This document shows, piece by piece, positions 24,900 through 32,892 of a stretch of 44,395 nt of DNA; the stretch's first letter is position 1, and each line of letters starts with the position of its first letter. The notes beneath the pieces were generated by a model. It was not told the origin of the DNA, did not search any database, and saw only the letters and a list, made by a program, of their open reading frames with translations. The DNA lies in contig UQTJ01000026.1 in NCBI GenBank assembly GCA_900544075.1, positions 1 through 44,395 on the forward strand, read 5' to 3'. The translations under genes and the position numbers were made by a program. This DNA comes from an uncultured Bacteroides sp. (GTDB taxonomy: Bacteria; Bacteroidota; Bacteroidia; Bacteroidales; Bacteroidaceae).

Positions 24900-26405
24900 T
24901 CATAAGCTATAATCACTTCCTTTTACTTTCCAATATCCACCAAAATCAGGCCCAACCCTAATGAGAAGACCTTTTTTACGCAATCCGTCTAAAACTATTC
25001 TTGTTGCTTTAACTGAAAGCCCACATTCCTTAGCCAACTTGGAAATACTTATTTTAGGATTAGCTTCTATTATATTCAGGATATAGTCTTGCCCCTCTCT
25101 TGCCCTTCTCTTGCCCCTCTCTTGCCCTTTTTCGAAATAAGGTTCCGAAACTATTGTATCTACATATCCATATCCGCCAATATCATGCCTCTCAGTTACA
25201 AGATTGGCATAAACCGTAGCCTTCATAATGAAAGCTACAAGATTATATTGAGGTTCACGAGTTCCAATGGCTTTGAGTTCACGACACATACGATCAACAC
25301 CTTCGCCAAACTCTTTCACATAATCATAAGCTTTAAGATATTCTGCTATTTTAGGATTACGAGAGAAATGAGTATGGCGTATATTATCAGTACGGACAAT
25401 ACCAGGAAGTTTACCAGGAGTTTCAAAGACCAAACGGTCTTCAAACATCTTTATCTGTATTTCTGTTCCTTTTATGCTGTAATCCCGATGACAACATGAG
25501 TTTACCACCATCTCCTGTATTACAAATTTAGGATATTCCCGGTCTGTACGGAAAACACCGTTTTCTCCAAGGTAGGAATGTTCCTTAACTTGTGTTTCAA
25601 GATATTCTACTGTCTTTTGTATCTGATCAAGAATACGGCCTTCAAAAGTCACATCCTTAATAACGTTCATTTCACGACCAAACTTTTCTTCAGTTCCCAC
25701 ATAACGTATAAAACGAACACGAGCACGAGGGAAGAATGTCTGAGGACGTTTACCAAAAAGTAAAATACATGCCGCACTGACTTGAGGTTCATCGTCTTTA
25801 TATGTTACAAAACCTTTGTTCTCCGTAAGATACTCCATAGCGGTCTTGCCATAACCAATACGTTCCATGTACGCTTTAACCACATCCATATCTATATCTT
25901 CAAGTGAAGCATTATATGTTGGACTATCCTCATAATAACGTTCCCCTTTATCATACATCAATCTCAAGCGTTCCTCAAATGAAAGTTTACGAGACTTGTC
26001 CCCAACCCTCCAAAAAACTTCATCAGCCTGATTTGCATGAAGACGCGGACTTGCAGGTACATGAATAATCATAATATGATTTTCACTTCCATTACAATCA
26101 ATACAAGGTATATATTCAGTAACTACATTCACCGTAGGAACACAGAAGTCAAATGGAGTACGGAGAATTTCGTTCAAATGTACTTTATCTTGATCTATAC
26201 CTTCAATACGGCGAGTCTTGTCAGAAATACCCACAGCAATCATACCACCATCAGCATTAGCCATTGCTATAATAGTGGTAGCAAGGGCTTTCGGGTCAAT
26301 GTGTATGCTTTTGCAGTCGAAGGTCTGTCCTTCAGGCATATGTTGTAATTCTTCGATGGTGTATCTAATAAAGGAATATACATGATAGGGTTTAACAAAA
26401 AACAA
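24900..26405 (-). CDS. AlbA_2-domain ATP-binding transcriptional regulator-like protein
   Basis: 501 residues. The N-terminal AlbA_2/Schlafen-type domain (about 15-130; FDCKSIHIDPKALATTIIAMANADGGMIAVGISD) is followed by a middle region and a GHKL-like ATPase segment HATPase_c_4 (about 280-400; QEMVVNSCCHRDYSIKG, KEFGEGVDRM). A charged linker KGQERGKRRAREGQ (about 426-439) leads to a winged helix (about 440-495; ISKLAKECGLSVKATRIVLDGL). The linker is encoded by an 11-bp tandem repeat. Such proteins are thought to be DNA-binding regulators; the target is unknown. The true start may be the Met at residue 18 (MPEGQTFD). It lies 76 bases upstream of cbiA, same strand. Confidence 0.85.
   Translation of the reverse strand: MFFVKPYHVYSFIRYTIEELQHMPEGQTFDCKSIHIDPKALATTIIAMANADGGMIAVGISDKTRRIEGIDQDKVHLNEILRTPFDFCVPTVNVVTEYIPCIDCNGSENHIMIIHVPASPRLHANQADEVFWRVGDKSRKLSFEERLRLMYDKGERYYEDSPTYNASLEDIDMDVVKAYMERIGYGKTAMEYLTENKGFVTYKDDEPQVSAACILLFGKRPQTFFPRARVRFIRYVGTEEKFGREMNVIKDVTFEGRILDQIQKTVEYLETQVKEHSYLGENGVFRTDREYPKFVIQEMVVNSCCHRDYSIKGTEIQIKMFEDRLVFETPGKLPGIVRTDNIRHTHFSRNPKIAEYLKAYDYVKEFGEGVDRMCRELKAIGTREPQYNLVAFIMKATVYANLVTERHDIGGYGYVDTIVSEPYFEKGQERGKRRAREGQDYILNIIEANPKISISKLAKECGLSVKATRIVLDGLRKKGLLIRVGPDFGGYWKVKGSDYSL
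25089..25132 (-). repeat. 11-bp tandem repeat inside the AlbA_2 regulator gene
   Basis: On the plus strand, units TTGCCCCTCTC (25089-25099), TTGCCCTTCTC (25100-25110), TTGCCCCTCTC (25111-25121) and a degenerate fourth TTGCCCTTTTT (25122-25132). Units one and three are identical. Since 11 is not a multiple of three, gain or loss of one unit would shift the frame and remove the winged helix. Confidence 0.9.
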
Positions 26406-26491
26406 ATGTAATAATTTATCCTAACATAATAAGTTTATAAATACCGATTTATGTATTTAGCCCCTGATAAATATTATAAAGCCCAGTTATC

Positions 26492-27037
26492 TCACGGAAT
26501 ATCAATCAGCTTATGTGTCTGAAGACTCAGCCTCCACTGTGGATGCTCCTTGATGTAGGCTATCACTTCGTTGGTGTTTTGTCCTGAACATGGTTGCAGG
26601 AAATGATGCTTTGCCGGCAGTCCGAGGCAGGTAGATACATCCTGGCCTGTATAGACCACCTTCACTTCGTCCATATGACGTATTTTCAGCATAGCCCCCT
26701 CTTTGGGCGAACATGTTACCCAGTCGATGTCCTCCGGCAAGACACATGTGCCGTTGGTTTCTATAGCTATATACTTGCCTGCCGCATGCAGTGCCGCTAT
26801 CAGCTCACTGTCAATCCACAGTCCCGGCTCTCCTCCCGTAAGAATAACCATTCGGCACGGATAGACAGACACCTCAGACACTATCTCATCGTCCGTCATC
26901 ATACGGCCTTCTTCATGGCGTGTATCGCAGAAGCTGCATTTCAGGTTACAACCCGAGAAGCGTACGAAGACAGCAGGAGTGCCGGTGTGAAACCCTTCGC
27001 CCTGCAGACTGTAGAAAATTTCATTAATCTTTCTCAT
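26492..27037 (-). CDS. queE: 7-carboxy-7-deazaguanine synthase (radical SAM)
   Basis: 181 residues. The radical SAM cluster motif CxxxCxxC is at Cys30, Cys34 and Cys37 (FSGCNLKCSFCDT). YSLQGEGFHTGTPAVFVR before it is typical of QueE, and LTGGEPGL is the GGEP motif that binds SAM. It converts 6-carboxytetrahydropterin to 7-carboxy-7-deazaguanine, on the route to preQ0 and queuosine. Its start overlaps the queD end by 14 bases. QueC and later enzymes are not in the window. Confidence 0.95.
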   Translation of the reverse strand: MRKINEIFYSLQGEGFHTGTPAVFVRFSGCNLKCSFCDTRHEEGRMMTDDEIVSEVSVYPCRMVILTGGEPGLWIDSELIAALHAAGKYIAIETNGTCVLPEDIDWVTCSPKEGAMLKIRHMDEVKVVYTGQDVSTCLGLPAKHHFLQPCSGQNTNEVIAYIKEHPQWRLSLQTHKLIDIP

Positions 27038-27356
27038 AGATAGCTGTATTACCTTCCGACTCTTTTACTTCTACCTTGAAACAATGAGGAACCTGGCTGC
27101 ATACCCAGAAAGCTATATTTTCTGCCGTAGGATTGAAAGGAAGCACATCATTCAGGTTGTTATGGTCGAGCTGCTTTTCCACCGCCTGCTTGATGTGGGT
27201 GAAATCTACCACCATACCGTTCTCGTCAAGCTCTTCGGAGCGGCAATAAACGGTTATAATCCAGTTGTGACCATGAAGCTTCTCGCATTTGCTCGGATAA
27301 GACAGTCTGAGCGAGTGTGAGGCTGAAATTTCCATCCTTTTGATTACTGTGTACAT
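27024..27356 (-). CDS. queD: 6-carboxy-5,6,7,8-tetrahydropterin synthase
   Basis: 110 residues from the ATG at 27356. The frame stays open for 37 codons upstream, but that part contains the promoter (27427-27457) and has no family similarity. Zn ligands His14, His28 and His30 and the catalytic Cys24 are all in place (SASHSLRL, KCEKLHGHNW), and VVDFTHIKQAV and DHNNLND follow as in the family. It makes 6-carboxytetrahydropterin from dihydroneopterin triphosphate, the substrate of QueE encoded next. Confidence 0.95.
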   Translation of the reverse strand: MYTVIKRMEISASHSLRLSYPSKCEKLHGHNWIITVYCRSEELDENGMVVDFTHIKQAVEKQLDHNNLNDVLPFNPTAENIAFWVCSQVPHCFKVEVKESEGNTAIYEKD

Positions 27357-27426
27357 AGTTGATACGTTAGTTAGATTAATACATGTTTGCTCCTGCTTAA
27401 TGTCACCTCGGCAGATTAAATCACTG

Positions 27427-27457
27427 CAAAGATAGTGCAAACAGAGTGAAGTACAAA
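27427..27457 (-). promoter_or_regulatory. Promoter of queD-queE
   Basis: TTTG (27454-27457), 19 bases, TATCTTTG (27427-27434) on the minus strand, exact to the Bacteroides consensus in both boxes. It predicts a leader of about 65 bases. Confidence 0.7.
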
Positions 27458-27606
27458 GTGAAAGCATGGTTTTCAGCTTTTAATCCCGGGGTGCAGAGTA
27501 TCTTATATACAGACAGGCCAACACCGTATAAACATCACTGAATCGGGCTGACAAGAACTGTATTCTGACTCGTCATTTTCTGTAAATACAATCTTTGTTT
27601 TTATAT

Positions 27607-27661
27607 ATACAACTTATATATACAAAAACATAAGTTATATATACATAAATATAAGTTGTAT
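27607..27661. repeat. AT-rich inverted and direct repeats, possible operator
   Basis: ATACAACTTATA (27607-27618) and TATAAGTTGTAT (27650-27661) form a perfect 12-base inverted repeat. A third half-site, ATAAGTT (27630-27636), lies between them, and TATATATAC recurs. It is about 120-170 bases upstream of the DUF4836 promoter. Confidence 0.6.
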
Positions 27662-27777
27662 TTAGAGAATATGTACCGTCGTTTTGATGAATATACAAAG
27701 TCATATATTTCTTTTCGTTTGCATCAACAACTGTAAAAAAAACGGCACAATCAGCAGCAAAATATCAAGAAAAATCA

Positions 27778-27785
27778 TATTTTTG
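27778..27785 (+). promoter_or_regulatory. -7 box upstream of the DUF4836 lipoprotein gene
   Basis: TATTTTTG, an exact TAnnTTTG, 57 bases before the start codon. No TTTG at the right distance upstream, so activator dependence is possible. Confidence 0.45.
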
Positions 27786-27842
27786 CATAACAGGAATAAA
27801 ATCCGGATTATCACTATTGTATAACTTATTAATTTTTATGTT

Positions 27843-29384
27843 ATGAAAAACATCTATTTATCTGTAGCGCTGCTACTTACGGTAGTATCATTCCTTGCAT
27901 CATGCTCCAAATCAGACGATTATCTGAACGTAATTCCTAAGGACACTCCTATGGTGGCATCGATAAACCTGAAAGCGTTGGGCGAAAAGGCCGGCATAAA
28001 CGACAAGGAGAACAAAGAAGCTTTAGGCAAACTGACAGACATACTGAAAAAGGAAATGAACGCGGCAAGCTTCGAGAAACTGGAAAGCATTATTGAGAAC
28101 CCGGATGAATGCGGAATAGACTTGAGCAAACCGGTTTATGTTTTCTACTCCGACAAAAACGACATGATACTCGCTGCAAAAGTTACAGACAAGGAATCGC
28201 TTGCAAACAGCATAAAGCTCTTGGGGAATGACACTGAGATAAGCGAACTGACAGAAAAAGAGGGCTACAGTTTTTCACAGATGGACGGCTACAGCTACAT
28301 CGCTTTTAACGAGAACACATTCATAGCCGTGAAAAGCAAGACTTCGGGCAATAGTGACAAACTGAAACTGAATGCCATCGAAGTACTGAACGGCAAAAGC
28401 GAAGAGAGTATAGCATCCGACAAAGGTTTCATCAGAATGCAGGACAAGAAAGCCGACATCGCCATTTACAACAACTTTGAGGAACTGGACAACGACTACA
28501 AAGAGATACTGGAAAAGAGTATAGGAATAGACGGGGCTGCTGAAGAATGTAAACTCATTTCCGGCATATTCTTTGAAAACGGAAGACTTGTAATCAAATC
28601 GGAATTCTATACTGACGACGAAAAGATAAAGGAATTGTACGAGAAACATAATGACTACTTCTCTCCTATCAAGAATTCGATGCTTGAATATCTCCCAAAA
28701 TCAACGCTATGTCTGATGAGTGTCAGCATAGAGAACGACAAGATATTCGAGATGCTGAAAGAAAATGAGGATTTCCAGAAAAACATTTCCTTGGAAGATG
28801 CAGAAACAATAGAAAAGGTGCTCAAATCTGTAGGAAAGGAAATCACATTCGGGGTAACTGACTTCAATATGACTGAAACACCGGCCATAGTAGTTTATGC
28901 AGAGGCGAAGAACGGCGACATCCTCAAGGAGCTGTACAACAATAAAGACAGTAACTCACTTACAAGATACTCAAAATTTACAGAGCTTGAAGAGAATGCA
29001 TATCTGATACAAACAGGCAGGGATAACATATTCTTGGGCTATAAGGACGATATGATTTATGCTACGAACAATGAGAATACATATAAGAATATAGGTAAGA
29101 AGCCTGAAGCATCGGCTGAGGACAACTCATATGCAAAAGACATCAAGGGTAAGAAAGTGGCTTACATTATCGACTTCAACGCATTGAGCCAGCTCCCGAT
29201 AATGCAGATGTTATTAAAATCGGGCAATGCCAAAATGACTGCTATGGGCAGCGTTCTGAAGAATGCCGACAATATGAGCGTAACTTACGACGATGAATTT
29301 ACTATTACCGTACAGCTGAAAGATACCAAAACCAACTTCCTGAAACAGATGACTCAGCTTGCTAAAGAATTTGCAGGAATCTGA
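27843..29384 (+). CDS. DUF4836 family lipoprotein
   Basis: 513 residues. A signal peptide with lipobox LASC places the lipid on Cys21, followed by SKSDDYLNVIPKD, acidic residues that fit surface export in Bacteroidetes. The mature part resembles the DUF4836 family: VIPKDTPMVASINLKAL at the start and several repeats of strand-helix units rich in Glu, Lys and Asn, e.g. FFENGRLVIKSEFY and GKKVAYIIDFNALSQLP. The predicted fold is a two-lobed DUF3352-like one (inference). No function is known for the family. It is a single-gene unit between its own promoter and a terminator. Confidence 0.88.
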   Translation: MKNIYLSVALLLTVVSFLASCSKSDDYLNVIPKDTPMVASINLKALGEKAGINDKENKEALGKLTDILKKEMNAASFEKLESIIENPDECGIDLSKPVYVFYSDKNDMILAAKVTDKESLANSIKLLGNDTEISELTEKEGYSFSQMDGYSYIAFNENTFIAVKSKTSGNSDKLKLNAIEVLNGKSEESIASDKGFIRMQDKKADIAIYNNFEELDNDYKEILEKSIGIDGAAEECKLISGIFFENGRLVIKSEFYTDDEKIKELYEKHNDYFSPIKNSMLEYLPKSTLCLMSVSIENDKIFEMLKENEDFQKNISLEDAETIEKVLKSVGKEITFGVTDFNMTETPAIVVYAEAKNGDILKELYNNKDSNSLTRYSKFTELEENAYLIQTGRDNIFLGYKDDMIYATNNENTYKNIGKKPEASAEDNSYAKDIKGKKVAYIIDFNALSQLPIMQMLLKSGNAKMTAMGSVLKNADNMSVTYDDEFTITVQLKDTKTNFLKQMTQLAKEFAGI

Positions 29385-29407
29385 CAAACAGCATACTGAA
29401 TATACAG

Positions 29408-29455
29408 GCCTCATAAAAAGTTTATCACGAATAGACTGTTTATGAGGCTTTATTC
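29408..29455 (+). terminator. Intrinsic terminator after the DUF4836 gene
   Basis: The 10-bp perfect stem GCCTCATAAA/TTTATGAGGC (29408-29417 and 29439-29448) is followed by TTTATTCTTTTA. Confidence 0.85.
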
Positions 29456-29476
29456 TTTTATTTAAAATGAACATTC

Positions 29477-29507
29477 ATTGAGATTTAAAGTTTTTTTATT
29501 AAGTTTG
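29477..29507 (+). promoter_or_regulatory. Promoter of clpS-clpA-aat
   Basis: ATTG (29477-29480), 19 bases, TAAGTTTG (29500-29507). The predicted transcription start is only a few bases before the clpS ATG at 29516, so the message would be almost leaderless. Confidence 0.6.
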
Positions 29508-29515
29508 TTCTCATT

Positions 29516-29830
29516 ATGGGACAACAGCAAACAAACATAAAGGAAAAAGGACGTGTCAGCCTGAAAGAGCCGAGACGTTATAAGGTCATCATCTATAACG
29601 ATGACTTCACAACCATGGATTTCGTGGTAAAAGTTCTGACTACAGTATTCTTCAAATCGGAGACAGAGGCCGAGACTCTGATGATGAGCGTTCACAAGAG
29701 CGGTTCGGCTGTGGTAGGCATCTACAGCTATGACATCGCACTGTCGAAGGTGAGAAAAGCCACGGACATGGCGCGCGAGGAAGGATTCCCGCTAAAACTT
29801 ACAGTATTGCCTGAGGACAAGCAGGCTTAA
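29516..29830 (+). CDS. clpS: ATP-dependent Clp protease adaptor ClpS
   Basis: 104 residues, standard length. After a flexible N-terminal arm (1-18) the core begins with RRYKVIIYNDDFTTMDFVV; Asn28, Asp29, Asp30 and His60 (MSVHKSG) are the residues that hold the N-terminal amino acid of N-degron substrates. It delivers proteins with bulky N-termini to the ClpA ring. The clpA gene starts 17 bases downstream. No other ATG lies close, so the start is secure despite the very short predicted leader. Confidence 0.96.
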   Translation: MGQQQTNIKEKGRVSLKEPRRYKVIIYNDDFTTMDFVVKVLTTVFFKSETEAETLMMSVHKSGSAVVGIYSYDIALSKVRKATDMAREEGFPLKLTVLPEDKQA

Positions 29831-29847
29831 CTTTCACAACAGGAAAT

Positions 29848-32067
29848 ATGGACTTGAAATATACTAAACACGTAAATAAAGCATTGGAAGTTGCACATAC
29901 GGAAGCCAAGTTCAGGAGACATGAGTTTGTCACTCCCGAACATCTTCTGTATGCTCTCATCCAGCAGGATGAGTTCGTATATGCCCTGGAGGACATGGCG
30001 TGCAACATAGGCAAACTTGAAAAGAAGATAAAGGAGATTCTGAACACCAAGTTCGAGATTCTGCCGGAAGATACCCAGTACGAGCCGGAGAACTCATCGC
30101 AGATGGCAGAGGTATTTCTGAAAGCGCATCTGATAGTTTCCTTCTCGGGAGCAAACGAGATAGACGTTCCGCACCTTGTGCAGGGTATGCTGGAACTGAC
30201 AGACTCATGGGCGGCCTATATCCTGAAGAGTACTCTGAAAGACGATGTGGCCGAGTTTACAAGTATGCTGATTGATGAATACAGCTACGACTACGATGAC
30301 GAAGAGCATGAACACGGCTACGAGAAGAACGAGACCTGGAAAAACTTCGTAACCTGCATAAACGATAATCTGGACAGCCACAATCCGCTTATCGGGAGGG
30401 AGGAGGAACTGGAAAAGACTATCCGCGTTCTGTGCCGCAAGGAGAAGAACAATCCTCTGCATATAGGCGAATCGGGTGTGGGAAAGACTTCCCTCATCTA
30501 TGGTCTGGCGGAAAGAATAGAGAAAGGCAGTGTGCCGGAAAAGCTGAAGGGCTACCGCATCTATGAGCTTGACCTCGGCGGTATCATAGCCGGAACCCAG
30601 TACCGCGGCGAATTTGAAAAGAGGCTGAAGGGCATCATGCTTGGAGCGGAGAAAGAGGGCAAGGCCATTATCTACATCGACGAGATACACAACCTTATAG
30701 GTGCAGGAAGAACGAGCGACGGCTCGCTGGATGCATCGAACATGCTTAAACCATACCTTGAAGGAGGAAAGATAAAGTTCATCGGCTCAACCACTTATGA
30801 GGAATACAACAAGTACTTTGCCGGCAGCAAGGGTATGGTAAGGCGTTTCCAGCAGATAGATATCTTAGAGCCGAGCACAGACGATACCGTCAAGATTATC
30901 AAGGGATTGATAAAGGGATACGAGGCATTCCACAATGTGAAGTACCGCAAGGGAGTGATAGAATACGCCGTCAGCATGAGCGACAAGTATATCAAGGACA
31001 AGTTCCTGCCGGACAAGGCTATAGACCTGATAGACGAGGCAGGTGCGTACAGGGAGATTCACAACGACGGAAAAGATAAAAATATCGTTACAAAAGAGCT
31101 TATTTCGGACATACTTGCAAGGATGTGCAAGATAGAATCCATCACTGCCAAGGAAGACAATACGGAGCTTGAACATCTGCCGGCAAAGATGAAATCGCTT
31201 ATCTACGGTCAGGACCAGGCCATCACTCAGGTGACTGAGGCTGTAATGATGTCTAAAGCCGGACTGAACGACGACAACAAGCCTATAGCGAGCCTTCTGT
31301 TTGTCGGTCCTACGGGTGTGGGTAAGACAGAGATTGCAAAGGTGCTTGCCGCCGAGCTTGGTATCGGTCTGGTACGATTCGATATGAGTGAATATTCGGA
31401 AAAACATACCGTGGCGAAACTTATCGGCTCGCCTGCGGGATATGTGGGTTATGAGGAAGGCGGACTTCTGACGGATGCCATTCGCAAAACTCCGAACTGT
31501 GTTCTGCTGCTTGATGAGATAGAGAAGGCGCATCCGGACATATTCAACATACTGCTGCAGGTGATGGACTATGCCGTGCTTACCGACAACAAGGGGCGCA
31601 AGTCGGACTGCCGTCATCTGATTCTGATTATGACATCGAATGCGGGAGCGCAGTATGCCCATCAGGCTTCTATAGGATTCAGAGGGCAGGCCACTGCCGG
31701 CGATTCGATGCTGAAGCAGGTCAAGAAGACATTCAAGCCTGAGTTCCTGAACAGACTGTCGGCCACTGTGGTGTTCAACGATATGGACAGCAACATGGCC
31801 AAACTAATCCTCGAAAAGAAACTGAGGGAATTCAGCGCGAAACTTGAGGCTAACAAGGTGACTATGGAAATGGAGGCAGATGCCAAGGAATGGCTGCTCA
31901 GGAAGAGCATAACCAAGGAATACGGTGCACGCGAGATGGACAGAGTGATAGGCCATCACCTGAAACCGCTGTTTGTGAAGGAGATGCTGTTCGGCAAACT
32001 GAAAAACGGTGGTCATGCCGTTGTCAGCATCAAGAATGATATTCCGGCCATAACCCTAAAGAAGTGA
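29848..32067 (+). CDS. clpA: ATP-dependent Clp protease ATPase subunit ClpA
   Basis: 739 residues, the size of ClpA, without the long middle coiled coil of ClpB/ClpC. An N-domain (1-145) binds ClpS, then an acidic spacer. First AAA+ module: Walker A GESGVGKT 207-214, Walker B YIDEIHN about 276-282. Second module: Walker A GPTGVGKT 487-494, Walker B LLLDEIEKAH 553-562. The ClpP-docking loop Ile609-Gly610-Phe611 (ASIGFRG) is present, so it can work with ClpP encoded elsewhere. Middle gene of the clpS-clpA-aat operon. Confidence 0.96.
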   Translation: MDLKYTKHVNKALEVAHTEAKFRRHEFVTPEHLLYALIQQDEFVYALEDMACNIGKLEKKIKEILNTKFEILPEDTQYEPENSSQMAEVFLKAHLIVSFSGANEIDVPHLVQGMLELTDSWAAYILKSTLKDDVAEFTSMLIDEYSYDYDDEEHEHGYEKNETWKNFVTCINDNLDSHNPLIGREEELEKTIRVLCRKEKNNPLHIGESGVGKTSLIYGLAERIEKGSVPEKLKGYRIYELDLGGIIAGTQYRGEFEKRLKGIMLGAEKEGKAIIYIDEIHNLIGAGRTSDGSLDASNMLKPYLEGGKIKFIGSTTYEEYNKYFAGSKGMVRRFQQIDILEPSTDDTVKIIKGLIKGYEAFHNVKYRKGVIEYAVSMSDKYIKDKFLPDKAIDLIDEAGAYREIHNDGKDKNIVTKELISDILARMCKIESITAKEDNTELEHLPAKMKSLIYGQDQAITQVTEAVMMSKAGLNDDNKPIASLLFVGPTGVGKTEIAKVLAAELGIGLVRFDMSEYSEKHTVAKLIGSPAGYVGYEEGGLLTDAIRKTPNCVLLLDEIEKAHPDIFNILLQVMDYAVLTDNKGRKSDCRHLILIMTSNAGAQYAHQASIGFRGQATAGDSMLKQVKKTFKPEFLNRLSATVVFNDMDSNMAKLILEKKLREFSAKLEANKVTMEMEADAKEWLLRKSITKEYGAREMDRVIGHHLKPLFVKEMLFGKLKNGGHAVVSIKNDIPAITLKK

Positions 32068-32073
32068 TAAGGT

Positions 32074-32715
32074 ATGGTATTCAAGCTGAGTAAAAGGATA
32101 GCTTTTCCGGACCCTCATCTTGGGGAGCCGGACGGGCTGCTTGCCATAGGAGGCGACTTGTCCATCGACAGGCTGCTGCTGGCATACTCTTACGGGATTT
32201 TCCCGTGGTATGCCTTCAAAAGGGATGTCATAGAATGGTGGTGCCCTATGCAGAGGTTCGTTATCTTCCCTTCGGAGATACATGTGTCGCACTCCATGCG
32301 TACGCTTATGAATAAGGATAAGTACAGAATAACCATCAACCGGGCTTTTGAGGATGTGATACGCCACTGCGGAAAGCTGCGCGAGGATGAGGAAGGTGCA
32401 TGGCTCGGCCCGGAAATGACGGAAGCGTATATCAGACTGCACGAACAGCAGTTTGCTGCCAGCGTGGAGGTATGGGAAGACGACAGGCTTGTGGGCGGAC
32501 TTTACGGTGTGGCTATTGGAAGATGTTTCTTCGGCGAGAGTATGTTCTCTCTCGTGCCGAGTGCATCAAAACTTGCTCTTATACATCTGGCACGTTTCCT
32601 TGAGGAAAGAGGCGGGCTGATGATAGACTGCCAGTTCGAGACTCCGCATCTGAAGTCGATGGGCGGCAGGTATATATCGTATGAGGAGTATATGGATATT
32701 CTTTCGCAGGAATAA
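32074..32715 (+). CDS. aat: Leucyl/phenylalanyl-tRNA-protein transferase
   Basis: 213 residues. Family motifs in order: EPDGLLAIGGDLS, YSYGIFPWY, WWCPMQRFVIFP, EGAWLGPEMTEAYIRLHE, SVEVWEDDRLVGGLYGVAIGRCFFGESMF and MGGRYISYEEYM. It attaches Leu or Phe from aminoacyl-tRNA to proteins with N-terminal Lys or Arg, making primary N-degrons that ClpS recognises. It starts 6 bases after the clpA stop. Writer, reader and unfoldase of the bacterial N-degron pathway are therefore in one operon. Confidence 0.96.
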   Translation: MVFKLSKRIAFPDPHLGEPDGLLAIGGDLSIDRLLLAYSYGIFPWYAFKRDVIEWWCPMQRFVIFPSEIHVSHSMRTLMNKDKYRITINRAFEDVIRHCGKLREDEEGAWLGPEMTEAYIRLHEQQFAASVEVWEDDRLVGGLYGVAIGRCFFGESMFSLVPSASKLALIHLARFLEERGGLMIDCQFETPHLKSMGGRYISYEEYMDILSQE

Positions 32716-32731
32716 AACTATAAAATGAAAA

Positions 32732-32767
32732 TCCGTCAGTATTTTCACAAACACTGACGGACTTTTA
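32732..32767 (+). terminator. Intrinsic terminator after aat
   Basis: The 9-bp perfect stem TCCGTCAGT/ACTGACGGA (32732-32740 and 32753-32761) is followed by CTTTTAATC. Confidence 0.8.
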
Positions 32768-32892
32768 ATCAATGAGGAATTAAAAACATAACTCCAACAT
32801 AAAACCAAACAAGAATATTAAGCTTTTGTATAACTTTCAAAATATATAACAGAGGAACGATGTCTTTTGTTCGGTCATAAAACAAAAAAATT

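Larger units (their letters stand above)
27458..27842. other. AT-rich intergenic region with inverted repeats
   Basis: 385 bases between the queDE promoter and the DUF4836 gene. It holds the AT-rich repeat cluster at 27607-27661 and the -7 box of the downstream gene (27778-27785). No reading frame or RNA gene is recognised in the rest. Confidence 0.6.

Noticed and set aside
27357..27467. 37-codon upstream extension of queD and a possible preQ1 riboswitch in its leader
   Set aside because: The extension covers the promoter. The roughly 65-base leader has only a weak 4-bp hairpin (27393-27414) and lacks the A-rich tail pattern of preQ1-I.
30865..31662. 265-codon minus-strand frame opposite clpA
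   Set aside because: It is antisense to the second AAA+ module of clpA, with no family features.
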